A DNA stretch of 64,000 nt, taken from positions 3,162,001 to 3,226,000 of the forward strand of contig CP108400.1 in the NCBI GenBank assembly GCA_045039925.1, read 5' to 3'. The notes below the pieces were generated by a model that worked only from the letters and a program-made list of their open reading frames with translations, had not been told where the DNA came from and did not search any database. Origin of the DNA: Yinghuangia sp045039925 (GTDB taxonomy: Bacteria > Actinomycetota > Actinomycetes > Streptomycetales > Streptomycetaceae). The number at the start of each line of letters is the position of its first letter. Position 1 is the first letter of the stretch. Both the position numbers and the translations under genes were made by a program. This document shows positions 42,177-50,832 of this stretch, piece after piece.

Positions 42177-42314
42177 GACGCTCACCTTCACCCTCCGATC
42201 CGGACTTCCAGCATCGCATGCGCTTTTGACGACGCACACGATGTCGAAGACTCGGGGCAGGGGTGGCGTGTTCGCCAGGGGATCACCCGTTTGGAGCAGT
42301 GGGTGTAGTCCCGG

Positions 42315-42995
42315 TCAGTCGTCGAGGCCGCGTTCGATGGCGTAGCGGACCAGCTCGACGCGGTTGTGCAGTTGCAGTTTGTTGAGGGTGTTCTGCACGT
42401 GGTTCTGCACGGTGCGGTGGGACAGCACGAGCCGTTCGGCGATCTGCTTGTACGAGAGCCCCTTCGCCACCAGGCGCAGGACTTCGGTCTCGCGGTCGGT
42501 CAGGCGCGGGGCGGCCGGTTCGCGGGAGCCCGCGGCGGTCGGGTTGGTGGCGATGCGGCGGAACTCCCCCAGCACCAGGCCCGCGAGGCCCGGGGTGAAG
42601 ACCGCGTCGCCCTTGGCCGTGCGCTCGACGGCGTCCAGGAGTTCGGCGGCGCTGGCGGACTTCACCAGGTAGCCGGTCGCGCCGGCCTTGACGGCTTCGA
42701 GGACGTCCTCCTGCTCGCCGCTCGCGGACAGGACGAGGATGCGTACGGTCGGGTCGTTCTTGACCAGTTCGCGCGCCACCTCGTCGCCGCTGAGCTTGGG
42801 GAGGTTGAGGTCCAGGACGACCACGTTGGGCGCGGTCGCCCTCGCGCGGCGGATCGCCTCCGGCCCGTCGCCCGCGGTCGCGACCACGTCGTATCCGGCG
42901 GCGGCGAGGTCCCGTGCCACGGAGTCGCGCCACATCGGGTGGTCGTCGACGACGAGCACGCGGATGGGGGGATTCGCCGGAGCACTTTCGGTCAT
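42315..42995 (-). CDS. macR: NarL/LuxR-family response regulator, MacR-like
   Basis: The 226-residue regulator has a receiver domain (RVLVVDDHPMWRDSV with the acidic pair, phospho-accepting Asp in VVVLDLNLPKLSGDE, Lys in GYLVKSAS) and a LuxR-type HTH (LTDRETEVLRLVAKGLSYKQIAERLVLSHRTVQNHVQNTLNKL). ATG 42995 has GAGGTGGG upstream. It lies 149 bp downstream of the sensor kinase gene on the same strand. By position and family it matches S. coelicolor MacR (SCO2121 region, morphogenesis and actinorhodin regulator) as I recall it. The symbol is by inferred orthology. Confidence 0.85.
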   Translation of the reverse strand: MTESAPANPPIRVLVVDDHPMWRDSVARDLAAAGYDVVATAGDGPEAIRRARATAPNVVVLDLNLPKLSGDEVARELVKNDPTVRILVLSASGEQEDVLEAVKAGATGYLVKSASAAELLDAVERTAKGDAVFTPGLAGLVLGEFRRIATNPTAAGSREPAAPRLTDRETEVLRLVAKGLSYKQIAERLVLSHRTVQNHVQNTLNKLQLHNRVELVRYAIERGLDD

Positions 42996-43144
42996 CGCTG
43001 CCCACCTCATCTGCTGCTCGTCCGATGTGCCGTGTCGCCCGGCGCGTCGTGTGACGCGCCGTCGGGGCGTCACTCGGGACGCCGGGTCACGAACCTACCG
43101 GAGTCGCCCACCTGGGGTCCGGGCCGCCCGCCCGGCTCGCGCTG

Positions 43145-44308
43145 TCAGACCTGGCCGTTGAGCGCCGCGGTGCGGCGGGGCAGGCGCAGCTCGACCTCGG
43201 TACCCTGGCCCGGGACGGAGATGAGAAATGCGGTGCCGCCGACGTCGCGCAGCCGCCCCTCGATGGACTGGGAGACCCCCAACCGGCCTGCCGCGCGGGC
43301 CTCTTCGAGGCGTCCGGGGGCGATGCCGGGGCCGTCGTCGCGCACACTCACGATGATCTCGTCGGGCTCGTCCTCCAGCAGGATCCACGCGCGGGCGCCG
43401 TCGCCCGCGTGCCGCCAGACGTTGTCGAGCGCCGCCGAGGCCGCGGCGACGAGTTCGCGGGCCACGGGCGTGGGGAGCAGCACAGGGGTGCCCGGCGACG
43501 CGATGCTGACGCGGGCGCCCGCGAGGCGGCCGAGGAGCGCGCGTACGTCCTGCCGCGCCGGATCGTCGCCTATCCCCGAACCGGGCAGATCGGCGGCTTC
43601 GAAGTCGACGGGCGCATCGGACACGAGCTGGCGCAGCGCGACCTCCTGTTCGCCGGCCAGCCGTCCAAGTTCAGCAGCATCGCCGCCGATTTCCGCACCG
43701 CGCCGCTGCACGAGTGCGAGGACTTGCAGGACGCTGTCGTGGATGTCGCGCGCGAGACGCTCCCGTTCGCGGGTGGCCGCCTCCAGCTGGAGGGCGCGGG
43801 CGAGGGCGCGTTCGCTGGACCGGGCCAGTTCGACGACGTACCCGATCGCGGTGGCGGCCAGCATCATCAGCACGATGTTGTGCAGGTTGCTCTGCGCGAT
43901 CTCGCCGCGCTCCACGATGTTGGCCGTGCCGGTGACGAGGGCGGCGATGGCGCCGGTGAGCCAGCCTCCCTTGATCGCCCACGCCAGGACCGGGGCCGAG
44001 GACCACACGGTCGGGAGGGTGAGGGCGCCGTCGGCGACGCGCGCGGGGTCGTCGAGCCAGCGGGTCGCGAGCACGCTGAGTACGGCGAGCGCCAGGTCCA
44101 CGCTGAGCACCGGCCAGCCGCGCAGCTCGGGCTTCTCGAAGGCGTACATGGTGAGGAGCGTCCAGAGCGTGAGCACGCCCATGACCGCCCAACCGCCGTA
44201 CGGATAGCGGTACTCGTCGGCCGCACTCAAGTACTGCATGATCGCGTAGCCGAGCGCGAGCAGCCGGAAGACCGCGAGCGCGCGCCACAGCGGTTGTTCG
44301 ACGGACAT
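43145..44308 (-). CDS. macS: Sensor histidine kinase, MacS-like
   Basis: The 387-residue kinase has an N-terminal domain of about five membrane helices (LWRALAVFRLLALGYAIMQYL to HNIVLMMLAATAIGYVVELA), the DUF5931-like sensor region of MacS proteins. A HisKA_3 dimerisation helix follows with the phospho-accepting His in RERLARDIHDSVLQ, and an HATPase domain with SAALDNVWRHAGDG and VRDDGPGI. ATG 44308 has GGGAGGAACGG upstream. The stimulus is unknown. It forms a two-gene unit with the response regulator. Confidence 0.88.
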   Translation of the reverse strand: MSVEQPLWRALAVFRLLALGYAIMQYLSAADEYRYPYGGWAVMGVLTLWTLLTMYAFEKPELRGWPVLSVDLALAVLSVLATRWLDDPARVADGALTLPTVWSSAPVLAWAIKGGWLTGAIAALVTGTANIVERGEIAQSNLHNIVLMMLAATAIGYVVELARSSERALARALQLEAATRERERLARDIHDSVLQVLALVQRRGAEIGGDAAELGRLAGEQEVALRQLVSDAPVDFEAADLPGSGIGDDPARQDVRALLGRLAGARVSIASPGTPVLLPTPVARELVAAASAALDNVWRHAGDGARAWILLEDEPDEIIVSVRDDGPGIAPGRLEEARAAGRLGVSQSIEGRLRDVGGTAFLISVPGQGTEVELRLPRRTAALNGQV

Positions 44309-44455
44309 CCGTTCCTCCCGGTACGCGGGCAACGCGAACTCACGCGCCACCCCGCGACGATGGTAGGGCCGGGCGGGCCGCCGGGGCACGGCTGTCCGGC
44401 CACGGACCGCGAGGAACGGCGTACGGAGCCGCGCGTTCGGCAGCCGGAGGTCGGG

Positions 44456-45367
44456 TCAGGCGGGTGCGCTGTTGGGCTTCTCGGTCTCGTCCGCGGCGGA
44501 GGTCGGCTCCGAGGTCTGCTCCGAGGTCTTCGCGGCAGGCTTGCCGGCCGGCTTCTCGGCGGGCGTCTCCGTGGACTCCGCGGACTGCCCGGCCTTCGCC
44601 TCCTTCGCCTCTTTCTCGGCCCGTTCCGCCTTCTCTGCCTCGGCCCTCTCCGCCTTGGCCGCCTTCTCAGCGGCCGCAACCTGCTTGCGCGCCTCGGCGA
44701 TGGCCTTCTTGGCGTCGGCCGCGTACAGGTCGACGTACTCCTGCCCGGACAGCTCCATCAGCGCGTACATGATCTCGTCGGTGATCGAGCGCAGGATGAA
44801 GCGGTCGTCCTCCATGCCCTCGTACCGCGAGAAGTCGAGGGGCTCGCCGATCTTGATGCCCACCCGCATGATCTTGGGGATCACCTTGCCCGGCGGCTGG
44901 ATCTTCTCGGTGTCGATCATGACGACCGGGACCACCGGCGCCCCCGACTCCAGCGCCATGCGCGCGATACCGGTCTTGCCGCGGTAGAGCCGCCCGTCCG
45001 GGGAGCGCGTGCCCTCGGGGTAGATGCCGAGGAGTTGGTCGTGGCCGAGGACCTTCAGGCCCGCCTGGAGTGCCGCCTCGCTCGCGCTGCCGCCGGTGCG
45101 GTCCACCGGAAGCTGCCCGGCCCCCCGGAAGAACGCCGCGGTCAGTCGCCCCTTGACGCCGCGCCCGGTGAAATAGTCCATTTTCGCCAGGAAGGTGACG
45201 CGTCGCGTGACCATCGCGGGCAGGAAGAAGGAGTCCGAGAAGGAAAGGTGGTTGCTGGCCAGGATCGCCGGCCCACGCTCCGGGATGTTCTCGCGCCCGA
45301 CGACCTCGGGGCGGAAGAACAGCCGAAGAAGCGGGGCGATGATGAGCTTCATCAGCCGGTAGAACAA
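44456..45367 (-). CDS. 1-acyl-sn-glycerol-3-phosphate acyltransferase (PlsC-like)
   Basis: The 303-residue membrane-associated acyltransferase has the NHLSFSDSFFLP motif (H-x4-D), FFRGAGQLPVDR, YPEGTRSPDGRLYRG (E-G-T-R) and ARMALESGAPVVPV. It makes phosphatidic acid or acylates a related envelope lipid. The last 85 residues are an Ala/Lys/Glu-rich charged tail not needed for catalysis. The TTG at 45367 is preferred because AGGAGG stands six bases upstream; ATG 45382 lies within that SD region. M. tuberculosis has a PlsC-like gene (Rv2182c) in the equivalent block. Confidence 0.85.
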   Translation of the reverse strand: MFYRLMKLIIAPLLRLFFRPEVVGRENIPERGPAILASNHLSFSDSFFLPAMVTRRVTFLAKMDYFTGRGVKGRLTAAFFRGAGQLPVDRTGGSASEAALQAGLKVLGHDQLLGIYPEGTRSPDGRLYRGKTGIARMALESGAPVVPVVMIDTEKIQPPGKVIPKIMRVGIKIGEPLDFSRYEGMEDDRFILRSITDEIMYALMELSGQEYVDLYAADAKKAIAEARKQVAAAEKAAKAERAEAEKAERAEKEAKEAKAGQSAESTETPAEKPAGKPAAKTSEQTSEPTSAADETEKPNSAPA

Positions 45368-45572
45368 CCCTGACCTCCTCATGAACCGACTCGAACCTTA
45401 AGGCATGGCCAGACGCGGGTCGCCTGGGCGGGCGTACGCGGCTGTACGGCGTGTGCGCGCCCATGGGAGCATTCCCCTGGGCTTCCCCTGGTACCGAGCC
45501 CCGAGGAGCCTCCGGTGAGCCCGCGCAGGCCCGCGAGCACGTGATTCGCGAGGAAGTGAGAGGAGCCGCCCG

Positions 45573-46358
45573 GTGTCGATCCTGCCTGGTGCCGAGCCGT
45601 ACCACCACGACGGAGGCCCCGTCGGCTTCCTGCTGAGCCACGGCTTCACGGGCACTCCGCAGTCGATGCGCCCCTGGGCCGAACACCTGGCCGCGGGCGG
45701 TCTGACCGTGTCGCTGCCGCTGCTCCCGGGTCACGGTACGCGGTGGCAGGACATGCAGCTCACCACTTGGCAGGACTGGTACGCGGAGCTCGAGCGCGCC
45801 TTCGACTCGCTGCGCGGCCGCTGCGAGTCCGTCTTCGTGGGCGGCCTGTCGATGGGCGGCACCCTCGCCCTGCGCCTCGCCGAGCAGCGCGGCGACCAGG
45901 TCGCGGGCCTCGTGCTGGTCAACCCGTCGGTGCACGCGGACGACGCGCGGCTCAAGGCGCTGCCGGTCCTGAAGCACCTCGTACGCTCGCTGCCCGGCAT
46001 CGGCTCGGACATTCGCAAGGAAGGCGCGTCCGAGCTGGCGTACTCGCGCATGCCCCTGAAGCCGCTGCACTCGCTCACGCGCCTGTGGCCGCAGGTGCAG
46101 GCCGACCTCCCGCAGGTCACCCAGCCCGTGCTGCTGTTCCGCTCGCCGCAGGACCACGTGGTGAATCCGGCGAACTCCGAGACCGTGCTCGCCCGGATAT
46201 CGTCTACTGACGTGACCGCCGAACTGCTGCCGGACAGCTACCACGTGGCCACGCTGGACAACGATGCCGAGTATCTCTTCACCCAAAGCCTGGAATTCGT
46301 CCGCCGTCTGACCGCGTTTGACGGACAAGACGACGGCAAGGACGACGCGAAGGACTGA
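45573..46358 (+). CDS. Alpha/beta hydrolase, monoacylglycerol lipase-like
   Basis: The 261-residue hydrolase has the nucleophile elbow GLSMGG (V-G-G-L-S-M-G-G, Ser about 94), the oxyanion motif LLSHGFTGTPQSM, LPGHGTRWQDM, and catalytic Asp/His at SPQDHVV and DSYHVATLDND. These features match the thermostable monoacylglycerol lipase/EstD-like group. It ends in an acidic tail (GQDDGKDDAKD). GTG 45573 starts MSILPGAEPY. The next gene begins 2 bp after its stop, so they form an operon, divergent from plsC, which suggests lipid turnover. Confidence 0.87.
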   Translation: MSILPGAEPYHHDGGPVGFLLSHGFTGTPQSMRPWAEHLAAGGLTVSLPLLPGHGTRWQDMQLTTWQDWYAELERAFDSLRGRCESVFVGGLSMGGTLALRLAEQRGDQVAGLVLVNPSVHADDARLKALPVLKHLVRSLPGIGSDIRKEGASELAYSRMPLKPLHSLTRLWPQVQADLPQVTQPVLLFRSPQDHVVNPANSETVLARISSTDVTAELLPDSYHVATLDNDAEYLFTQSLEFVRRLTAFDGQDDGKDDAKD

Positions 46359-46360
46359 GA

Positions 46361-47320
46361 GTGCCAGGACGTGGCAACGGGCTCGATGCGGAGTCGTACA
46401 AGCCCCTCACCGACCTCGACCCCGAGTTCGCCGACGACATGCTCGTCGTGCTGCGCGCCGAGGGGGTCGCGGCCTATGTGACCCCGCTCGACGAGGAGCC
46501 GGACCTGCTGCGCCTGTGGGTGGACGCGGCGGCCACCTCGCTGGCCCGGGCGCTGCTGCGCCGCGAGCGCGAGGCCGCCGAGGAGCGGGAAAACGCCCCG
46601 GACCAGGCTGCGGACACGACTCCGGACAAGACTGCCGACAAAACCGCGGACAAGGCCGGGGACACCGGCGGCGCGGCGGCCGGGCAGGACGCCAAGAACG
46701 CCGGGGACGGCCCCGCCGACGCGCCCGCCGAAGGCGCATCCGACGTGCCCGAGGGCGCCAAGACCGCCGCATCCGACTCGTCGTCCGGTACGGCCGCCGC
46801 CGCGGCGGCCGGGACCGCGACGCCGGACGAGGACGAGCTGTGGGCCCAGATCGTCGCGGGCTTCGACACCGAGGTGGCCGACCCGGTGCCGCGCTGGCCG
46901 GTCGCCGAGGACGTCGACAACAGCGGCGGCGCGGGCAACCGCAAGGGAGGCAGCGTCACGCGTCCCGGCGACGGTTCGTTCCGCGTCGGCGTCGTGTCGC
47001 CGGGCCCGCGCGACTGGACGCCGTCCGACGAGCGCCCCGAGGACGCCGAGCCGGACGAACTCGACGAGGACCCCGAGGGGCACTTCGTCCCGCCGCCCCC
47101 TCCGCCGCTGCCGAAGACCGACCTCGCGACGAAGATGGCGTGGACCGCGCTGCTCGGCGGGCCGCTGTTCCTGCTGGCCGTGGTGCTGCTGGGCCGCCCG
47201 ATCGGCGAGTGGACCACGTTCCTGGCGATCGCGGTGTGCGGCGGCGGCTTCGTCGCGCTGGTGTCGCGCCTGCGGCAGGACCACGACGAGGACGACCCGG
47301 ACGACGGCGCGGTCGTCTGA
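46361..47320 (+). CDS. Membrane protein with acidic low-complexity domain (DUF308-like end)
   Basis: The 319-residue protein starts with a folded segment DLDPEFADDMLVVLRAEGVAAYVTPLDEEPDLLRLWVDA (residues 19-57). It continues with about 200 residues of acidic Ala/Asp/Lys/Gly low-complexity sequence including TADKTADK repeats, and ends with two membrane helices (MAWTALLGGPLFLLAVVLLG, WTTFLAIAVCGGGFVALVSRL) and an acidic tail. This layout is known from conserved streptomycete proteins next to lipase genes; the function is unknown. GTG start 2 bp after the lipase stop. Confidence 0.75.
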   Translation: MPGRGNGLDAESYKPLTDLDPEFADDMLVVLRAEGVAAYVTPLDEEPDLLRLWVDAAATSLARALLRREREAAEERENAPDQAADTTPDKTADKTADKAGDTGGAAAGQDAKNAGDGPADAPAEGASDVPEGAKTAASDSSSGTAAAAAAGTATPDEDELWAQIVAGFDTEVADPVPRWPVAEDVDNSGGAGNRKGGSVTRPGDGSFRVGVVSPGPRDWTPSDERPEDAEPDELDEDPEGHFVPPPPPPLPKTDLATKMAWTALLGGPLFLLAVVLLGRPIGEWTTFLAIAVCGGGFVALVSRLRQDHDEDDPDDGAVV

Positions 47321-47332
47321 CGGTCCGGCCGG

Positions 47333-48322
47333 TCACCGTGTGAGCGTGTTCTCCGTGGTGCGCCCCGCGAGGAAGTCGTCCACGTTGCGCAGCGTCGTGG
47401 CGAGGATCGTGCCGATCGCCTCCTCGGTGAAGAACGCCTGGTGCGACGTGACCAGGACGTTCGGGTACGTCATCAGCCGGGCGAGCACGTCGTCGGTGAC
47501 CACGCGGTTGGACAGGTCGCGGTAGAAGAAGTGCTCCTCCTCCTCGTACACGTCGAGGGCGACGCCGCCCAGCATGCCGCGGCGCAGCGCCGCGACCAGG
47601 GCGAACGTGTCGACGAGCCCGCCGCGGCTGGTGTTCACGAGCAGGGCGTCCTCGCGCATGGCATCGAGTGCGGCGGCGTCGATGAGGTGGTGGGTGTCCG
47701 GCGTGAGCGGCACGTGCAGGCTCACCAGGTCGGAGCGGGAGAGCAGGTCCGGGAGTTCGGCGTACTCCATGCCCAGTTCCCGGCACGCGGGGTTCTCCAC
47801 GACGTCCCAGCCGACCAGCGGGCAGCCGTGCCCGTGGGCAATGCGGGCGAACGCCTCGCCGATCCGGCCGGTGCCGACGACTCCGACCGTGCGTCCGTGC
47901 ATGTCCCGGCCGAGCAGGCCGTCGAGGCGGAAGTCGAAGTCGCGGGTACGCATGACCGCCCGCGGCAGGTGGCGGTTCACCGCCTGCACGAGCGCCCACG
48001 CGAACTCCGCGACGGAGTAAGGCGAGTAGTGCGACACCCGCATGACGGTGATGCCGTGGCGCGAGGCCGCGTCTAGGTCGATGTTGTTGAAGCCGGTGGC
48101 GCGCTGCGTGAGCAGCCGCGTGCCGCCGGCCGCGAGGCGCCGCAGCACCTCGGCGCCGGCCTTGGCGTTGACGTCGGTCGAGACGATCTCGTGCCCCTGC
48201 GCGAGGACGGCGGTGTCCTCGTCGAGGTTGACGTCCAGGCAGCGCAGGTCGTGGTGGCCGTCGAAGGCTCTGGTCAGCAGCGGGCGCTCGTAGCTCGCGA
48301 CGCCGTACGCCAGGATCTCCAT
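47333..48322 (-). CDS. D-2-hydroxyacid dehydrogenase (D-lactate dehydrogenase-like)
   Basis: The 329-residue NAD-dependent enzyme has the Rossmann motif VGVVGTGRIGEAFARIAHGHGCPLVGWD and the catalytic Arg in LVNTSRGGLVD. Glu and His follow in NVLVTSHQAFFTEEAI. It shows RATGFNNIDLDAAS and SPYSVAEFAW, typical of D-LDH of the LdhA type. It interconverts a 2-oxoacid such as pyruvate with its D-hydroxyacid. ATG 48322 (MEILAYG) has GGTGAGG upstream. It is convergent with the preceding membrane-protein gene and separate from the next leftward gene. Confidence 0.9.
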   Translation of the reverse strand: MEILAYGVASYERPLLTRAFDGHHDLRCLDVNLDEDTAVLAQGHEIVSTDVNAKAGAEVLRRLAAGGTRLLTQRATGFNNIDLDAASRHGITVMRVSHYSPYSVAEFAWALVQAVNRHLPRAVMRTRDFDFRLDGLLGRDMHGRTVGVVGTGRIGEAFARIAHGHGCPLVGWDVVENPACRELGMEYAELPDLLSRSDLVSLHVPLTPDTHHLIDAAALDAMREDALLVNTSRGGLVDTFALVAALRRGMLGGVALDVYEEEEHFFYRDLSNRVVTDDVLARLMTYPNVLVTSHQAFFTEEAIGTILATTLRNVDDFLAGRTTENTLTR

Positions 48323-48422
48323 GCGATGCCTCACCGGTTCCGTGCGCCTGTGCGGGACAACTCAGACACTACGCACCAAAACCCTGAACCATTCGAACGC
48401 CCACCGGGACGCGCGCGCCGCG

Positions 48423-49181
48423 TCAGCCGATCGGAACGCGCAGCGTCGCGAGCACCGGGCGGTGGTCGGTCGCCGCCTCGTACTCGGCGTCGGTGAAGTC
48501 CTCGGGTACGCCGCAGCGCACGAACTCCACGCCCTCCGAGGCGAACACGCCGTCGATGCGCCGCCACGGGTTGCGGTGCGGCGAGGTGAACTCGCGGCCC
48601 CAGGGCGCGACCGCGTACCCGTCGTGCAGCTCGGTCGCGAGGTGGTCCCACCCGGGATGGCCCGGAAACTCGTTCATGTCGCCGGCCAGGATGCGGTGCT
48701 TCTCGCCCAGGTCCGCCAGGTGGGTCAGGACCAGGTCCGTCTGCCAGCGGCGCTCCTCGGCATCCAGGCTCAGATGCGTGCTGCCCACCGCGAAACGCGC
48801 GCCGCCGACCGCCAACCGGGCGAGCGCGATCCCCCGCTGATGGAAGCCCGGCGTACGCGGCAGCAGCACGTTCCGCGCCGCCACCACCTCGATGCCCGGC
48901 GCCACCATCACCATCGGTCCGGTGGCCGCCGCCCCGCCCGCCGCGACGGCGAACCCGCACGACCGCGCCAGCCACTCGGCCTGGGTCCTTGGGAACAGGA
49001 AGCGCGGGGCTTCCTGCACCAGCGCGATGTCCGCCTCGAAGTGCCGGATGATGCGCACGAGCAGTTGCCGGTCGTCCCGCAACGACCGCACGTTGTACGA
49101 CAACACCCGCAGTTCCACGGCCGCGGACGTCCCGGCACCGGTCCCGGTCCCGTCGACAGCCTCAAGATCGGCAAGCCCCAT
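48423..49181 (-). CDS. Endonuclease/exonuclease/phosphatase (EEP) family protein
   Basis: The 252-residue protein has the EEP (DNase I/AP endonuclease/sphingomyelinase) fold: LRVLSYNVRSLRDD, VQEAPRF with the metal-binding Glu, GSTHLSLD, AGDMNEFPGHPGW, IDGVFAS and the catalytic His in ATDHRPVLATLRV. No signal peptide is obvious. Whether it acts on DNA, phosphoinositides or another phosphodiester is unknown. ATG 49181. It follows glkA on the same strand by 70 bp. Confidence 0.85.
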   Translation of the reverse strand: MGLADLEAVDGTGTGAGTSAAVELRVLSYNVRSLRDDRQLLVRIIRHFEADIALVQEAPRFLFPRTQAEWLARSCGFAVAAGGAAATGPMVMVAPGIEVVAARNVLLPRTPGFHQRGIALARLAVGGARFAVGSTHLSLDAEERRWQTDLVLTHLADLGEKHRILAGDMNEFPGHPGWDHLATELHDGYAVAPWGREFTSPHRNPWRRIDGVFASEGVEFVRCGVPEDFTDAEYEAATDHRPVLATLRVPIG

Positions 49182-49251
49182 CAGCCCATGCTCGCCCGCC
49201 CCCGCCCGATCCGCGCGCCGAGCGGTCGCCGCCCAGCCGTCGCCGCCGAAG

Positions 49252-50190
49252 TTACCGGCGGGCGAGGTCGGCGGCGCCGACGAGGCCGGCTTCGGGGCCG
49301 AGGGTGGCGACCACGACTTCCGCGGCCGGGCGGTGGCCGCGGGTGAGGACCCGGTGGTACGCGCTCAGCGTGGGGGCCAGCAGCAGTTCGCCCGCCTCGG
49401 AGACGCCGCCGCCCAGGACGAACGCGCCGGGGTCGAGGATCGCCGCGAGGTCGGCCATGCCCTGGCCCAGCCACTCGCCGATGTCGCGGAAGGCCGCGAG
49501 CGCGATCGGGTCGTCGAGGCGCGCGGCCTGGGTGACGTGCGGGCCGCGGATGCCCTCGGGGGTGCCGTCGCCGAAGGCGAGCAGCTTCTCGGCGGCCTGC
49601 GGTTCGCCCGCCGCGCGCTCGCGGGCGAAGCGGGTCAGGGCGTTGCCGCTCGCGTACTGCTCCCAGCAGCCGTAGTTGCCGCAGCCGCACAGCAGGCCGT
49701 CGGGGACGACGCGCATGTGACCGGGCTCGCCCGCGATGCCGTGGCGGCCGCGGACCAGGCGGCCCTCCTGCACGATCGCGCCGCCGATACCGGTGCCGAT
49801 GGTCAGGCAGACGACGTCGTCATGGCCCGCACCCGCGCCGAAGCGCACCTCCGCCCATGCGGCGGCGTTGGCGTCGTTCTCGACCACGACCGGCAGGTCC
49901 ACGAGTTCCTGGATGCGGTCGCGCAGCGGTTCGTCCACCCACGCGGTGACGTTCGCGGAGAACATGACGGTGGCGCGGTCCGCGGCGATGAACCCGGCGG
50001 CGCCGAGGCCGACGGCGTCGACCTCGCGGTCCTGCACGAGGTGGCGTACCGCGTCGCCGATCGCCTCCGCGACCGCGTCGGGCTCGGTCGGGGTCGGCAC
50101 CTTCACGCGGTCCAGGACCACGCCCGCGGCGTCGACGACGCCTGCCAGGATCTTGGTGCCGCCGATGTCGACGCCGATCGTCAGTCCCAT
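49252..50190 (-). CDS. glkA: ROK-family glucokinase
   Basis: The 312-residue kinase has the N-terminal phosphate loop TIGVDIGGTKILAGVVD, the substrate region VVVENDANAAAWAEVRFGAG with the catalytic Asp, TIGTGIGGAIV, the ROK zinc motif GHMRVVPDGLLCGCGNYGCWEQYASGNAL with three cysteines, and LGGGVSEAGELLL. In S. coelicolor GlkA is the main glucokinase and a mediator of carbon catabolite repression. ATG 50190. A DUF5304-type gene precedes it on the same strand, as in other streptomycetes. Confidence 0.95.
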   Translation of the reverse strand: MGLTIGVDIGGTKILAGVVDAAGVVLDRVKVPTPTEPDAVAEAIGDAVRHLVQDREVDAVGLGAAGFIAADRATVMFSANVTAWVDEPLRDRIQELVDLPVVVENDANAAAWAEVRFGAGAGHDDVVCLTIGTGIGGAIVQEGRLVRGRHGIAGEPGHMRVVPDGLLCGCGNYGCWEQYASGNALTRFARERAAGEPQAAEKLLAFGDGTPEGIRGPHVTQAARLDDPIALAAFRDIGEWLGQGMADLAAILDPGAFVLGGGVSEAGELLLAPTLSAYHRVLTRGHRPAAEVVVATLGPEAGLVGAADLARR

Positions 50191-50276
50191 AACGTCTGTC
50201 GTCCTCGGTGTTTCGGGGGCGGATGATGCGGGTGCTGCCGGTGGCCGTACGGGGCCGCGCGCGTGCCGGGTGCGGG

Positions 50277-50750
50277 TCAGTCGCCTCGGGGCGGTTCCGC
50301 GTCGTCCCCGTCGAGCTCGATGCCCGCGTCGCGTTCGATGTCCGCGTCGAGCTCGATGTCGATGTCGACGCGCTGGGCGGGGGCCGCGCGCGACGCCCAG
50401 CGGCGTTCCTTGTCGGCCACGAACGACCGGTACGCGGCCAGCAGTTCGGCACCAGCAGCGCCCAGGTGCGCGGCGGCCTCGGGGTGCCGCCGGATCAGCG
50501 GCTCGACCACCTTCTCGCGGACCTCTTCGCGGACGCCGCCCAATTGCGCCGCAACCGCCTCGGCGAGCTTCCGGGCCTCCTCGGCGAGGCGGTCCGCGGG
50601 CTCCGGCCGCACGCTCTCGTCATCGCGGCCGCCGCCCGGGTTGTCGTCGCGGCCGTCGTCGGGTCCGTCGCCACCAGGGCCCGGGCGGGCGCCCGGCACC
50701 GGGTCCGCGACTCCGGCCCACGCGTCGTCGGGTCCGTCCGTCGTCTTCAT
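50277..50750 (-). CDS. DUF5304-like conserved protein
   Basis: This 157-residue protein starts MKTTDGPDDAWAGVADP, continues with a disordered Gly/Asp/Pro-rich part, then a helical core (ADRLAEEARKLAEAVAAQLGGVREEVREKVVEPLIRRHPEAAAHLGAAGAELLAAYRSFV) and an acidic tail. It fits the DUF5304 family seen upstream of glkA in streptomycetes. ATG 50750 has GGTGGAG upstream. No catalytic residues; the role is unknown. An Asp-Ile-rich stretch (DIDIELDADIERD) marks the C terminus. Confidence 0.65.
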   Translation of the reverse strand: MKTTDGPDDAWAGVADPVPGARPGPGGDGPDDGRDDNPGGGRDDESVRPEPADRLAEEARKLAEAVAAQLGGVREEVREKVVEPLIRRHPEAAAHLGAAGAELLAAYRSFVADKERRWASRAAPAQRVDIDIELDADIERDAGIELDGDDAEPPRGD

Positions 50751-50832
50751 CGAAGGCTCCACCCGCCGCATTCTCCCGTGTGCCCGGCCGTCGGGGCGAA
50801 CACCGAGGCCCTTCCGCGTGCCTTGTGCCGCG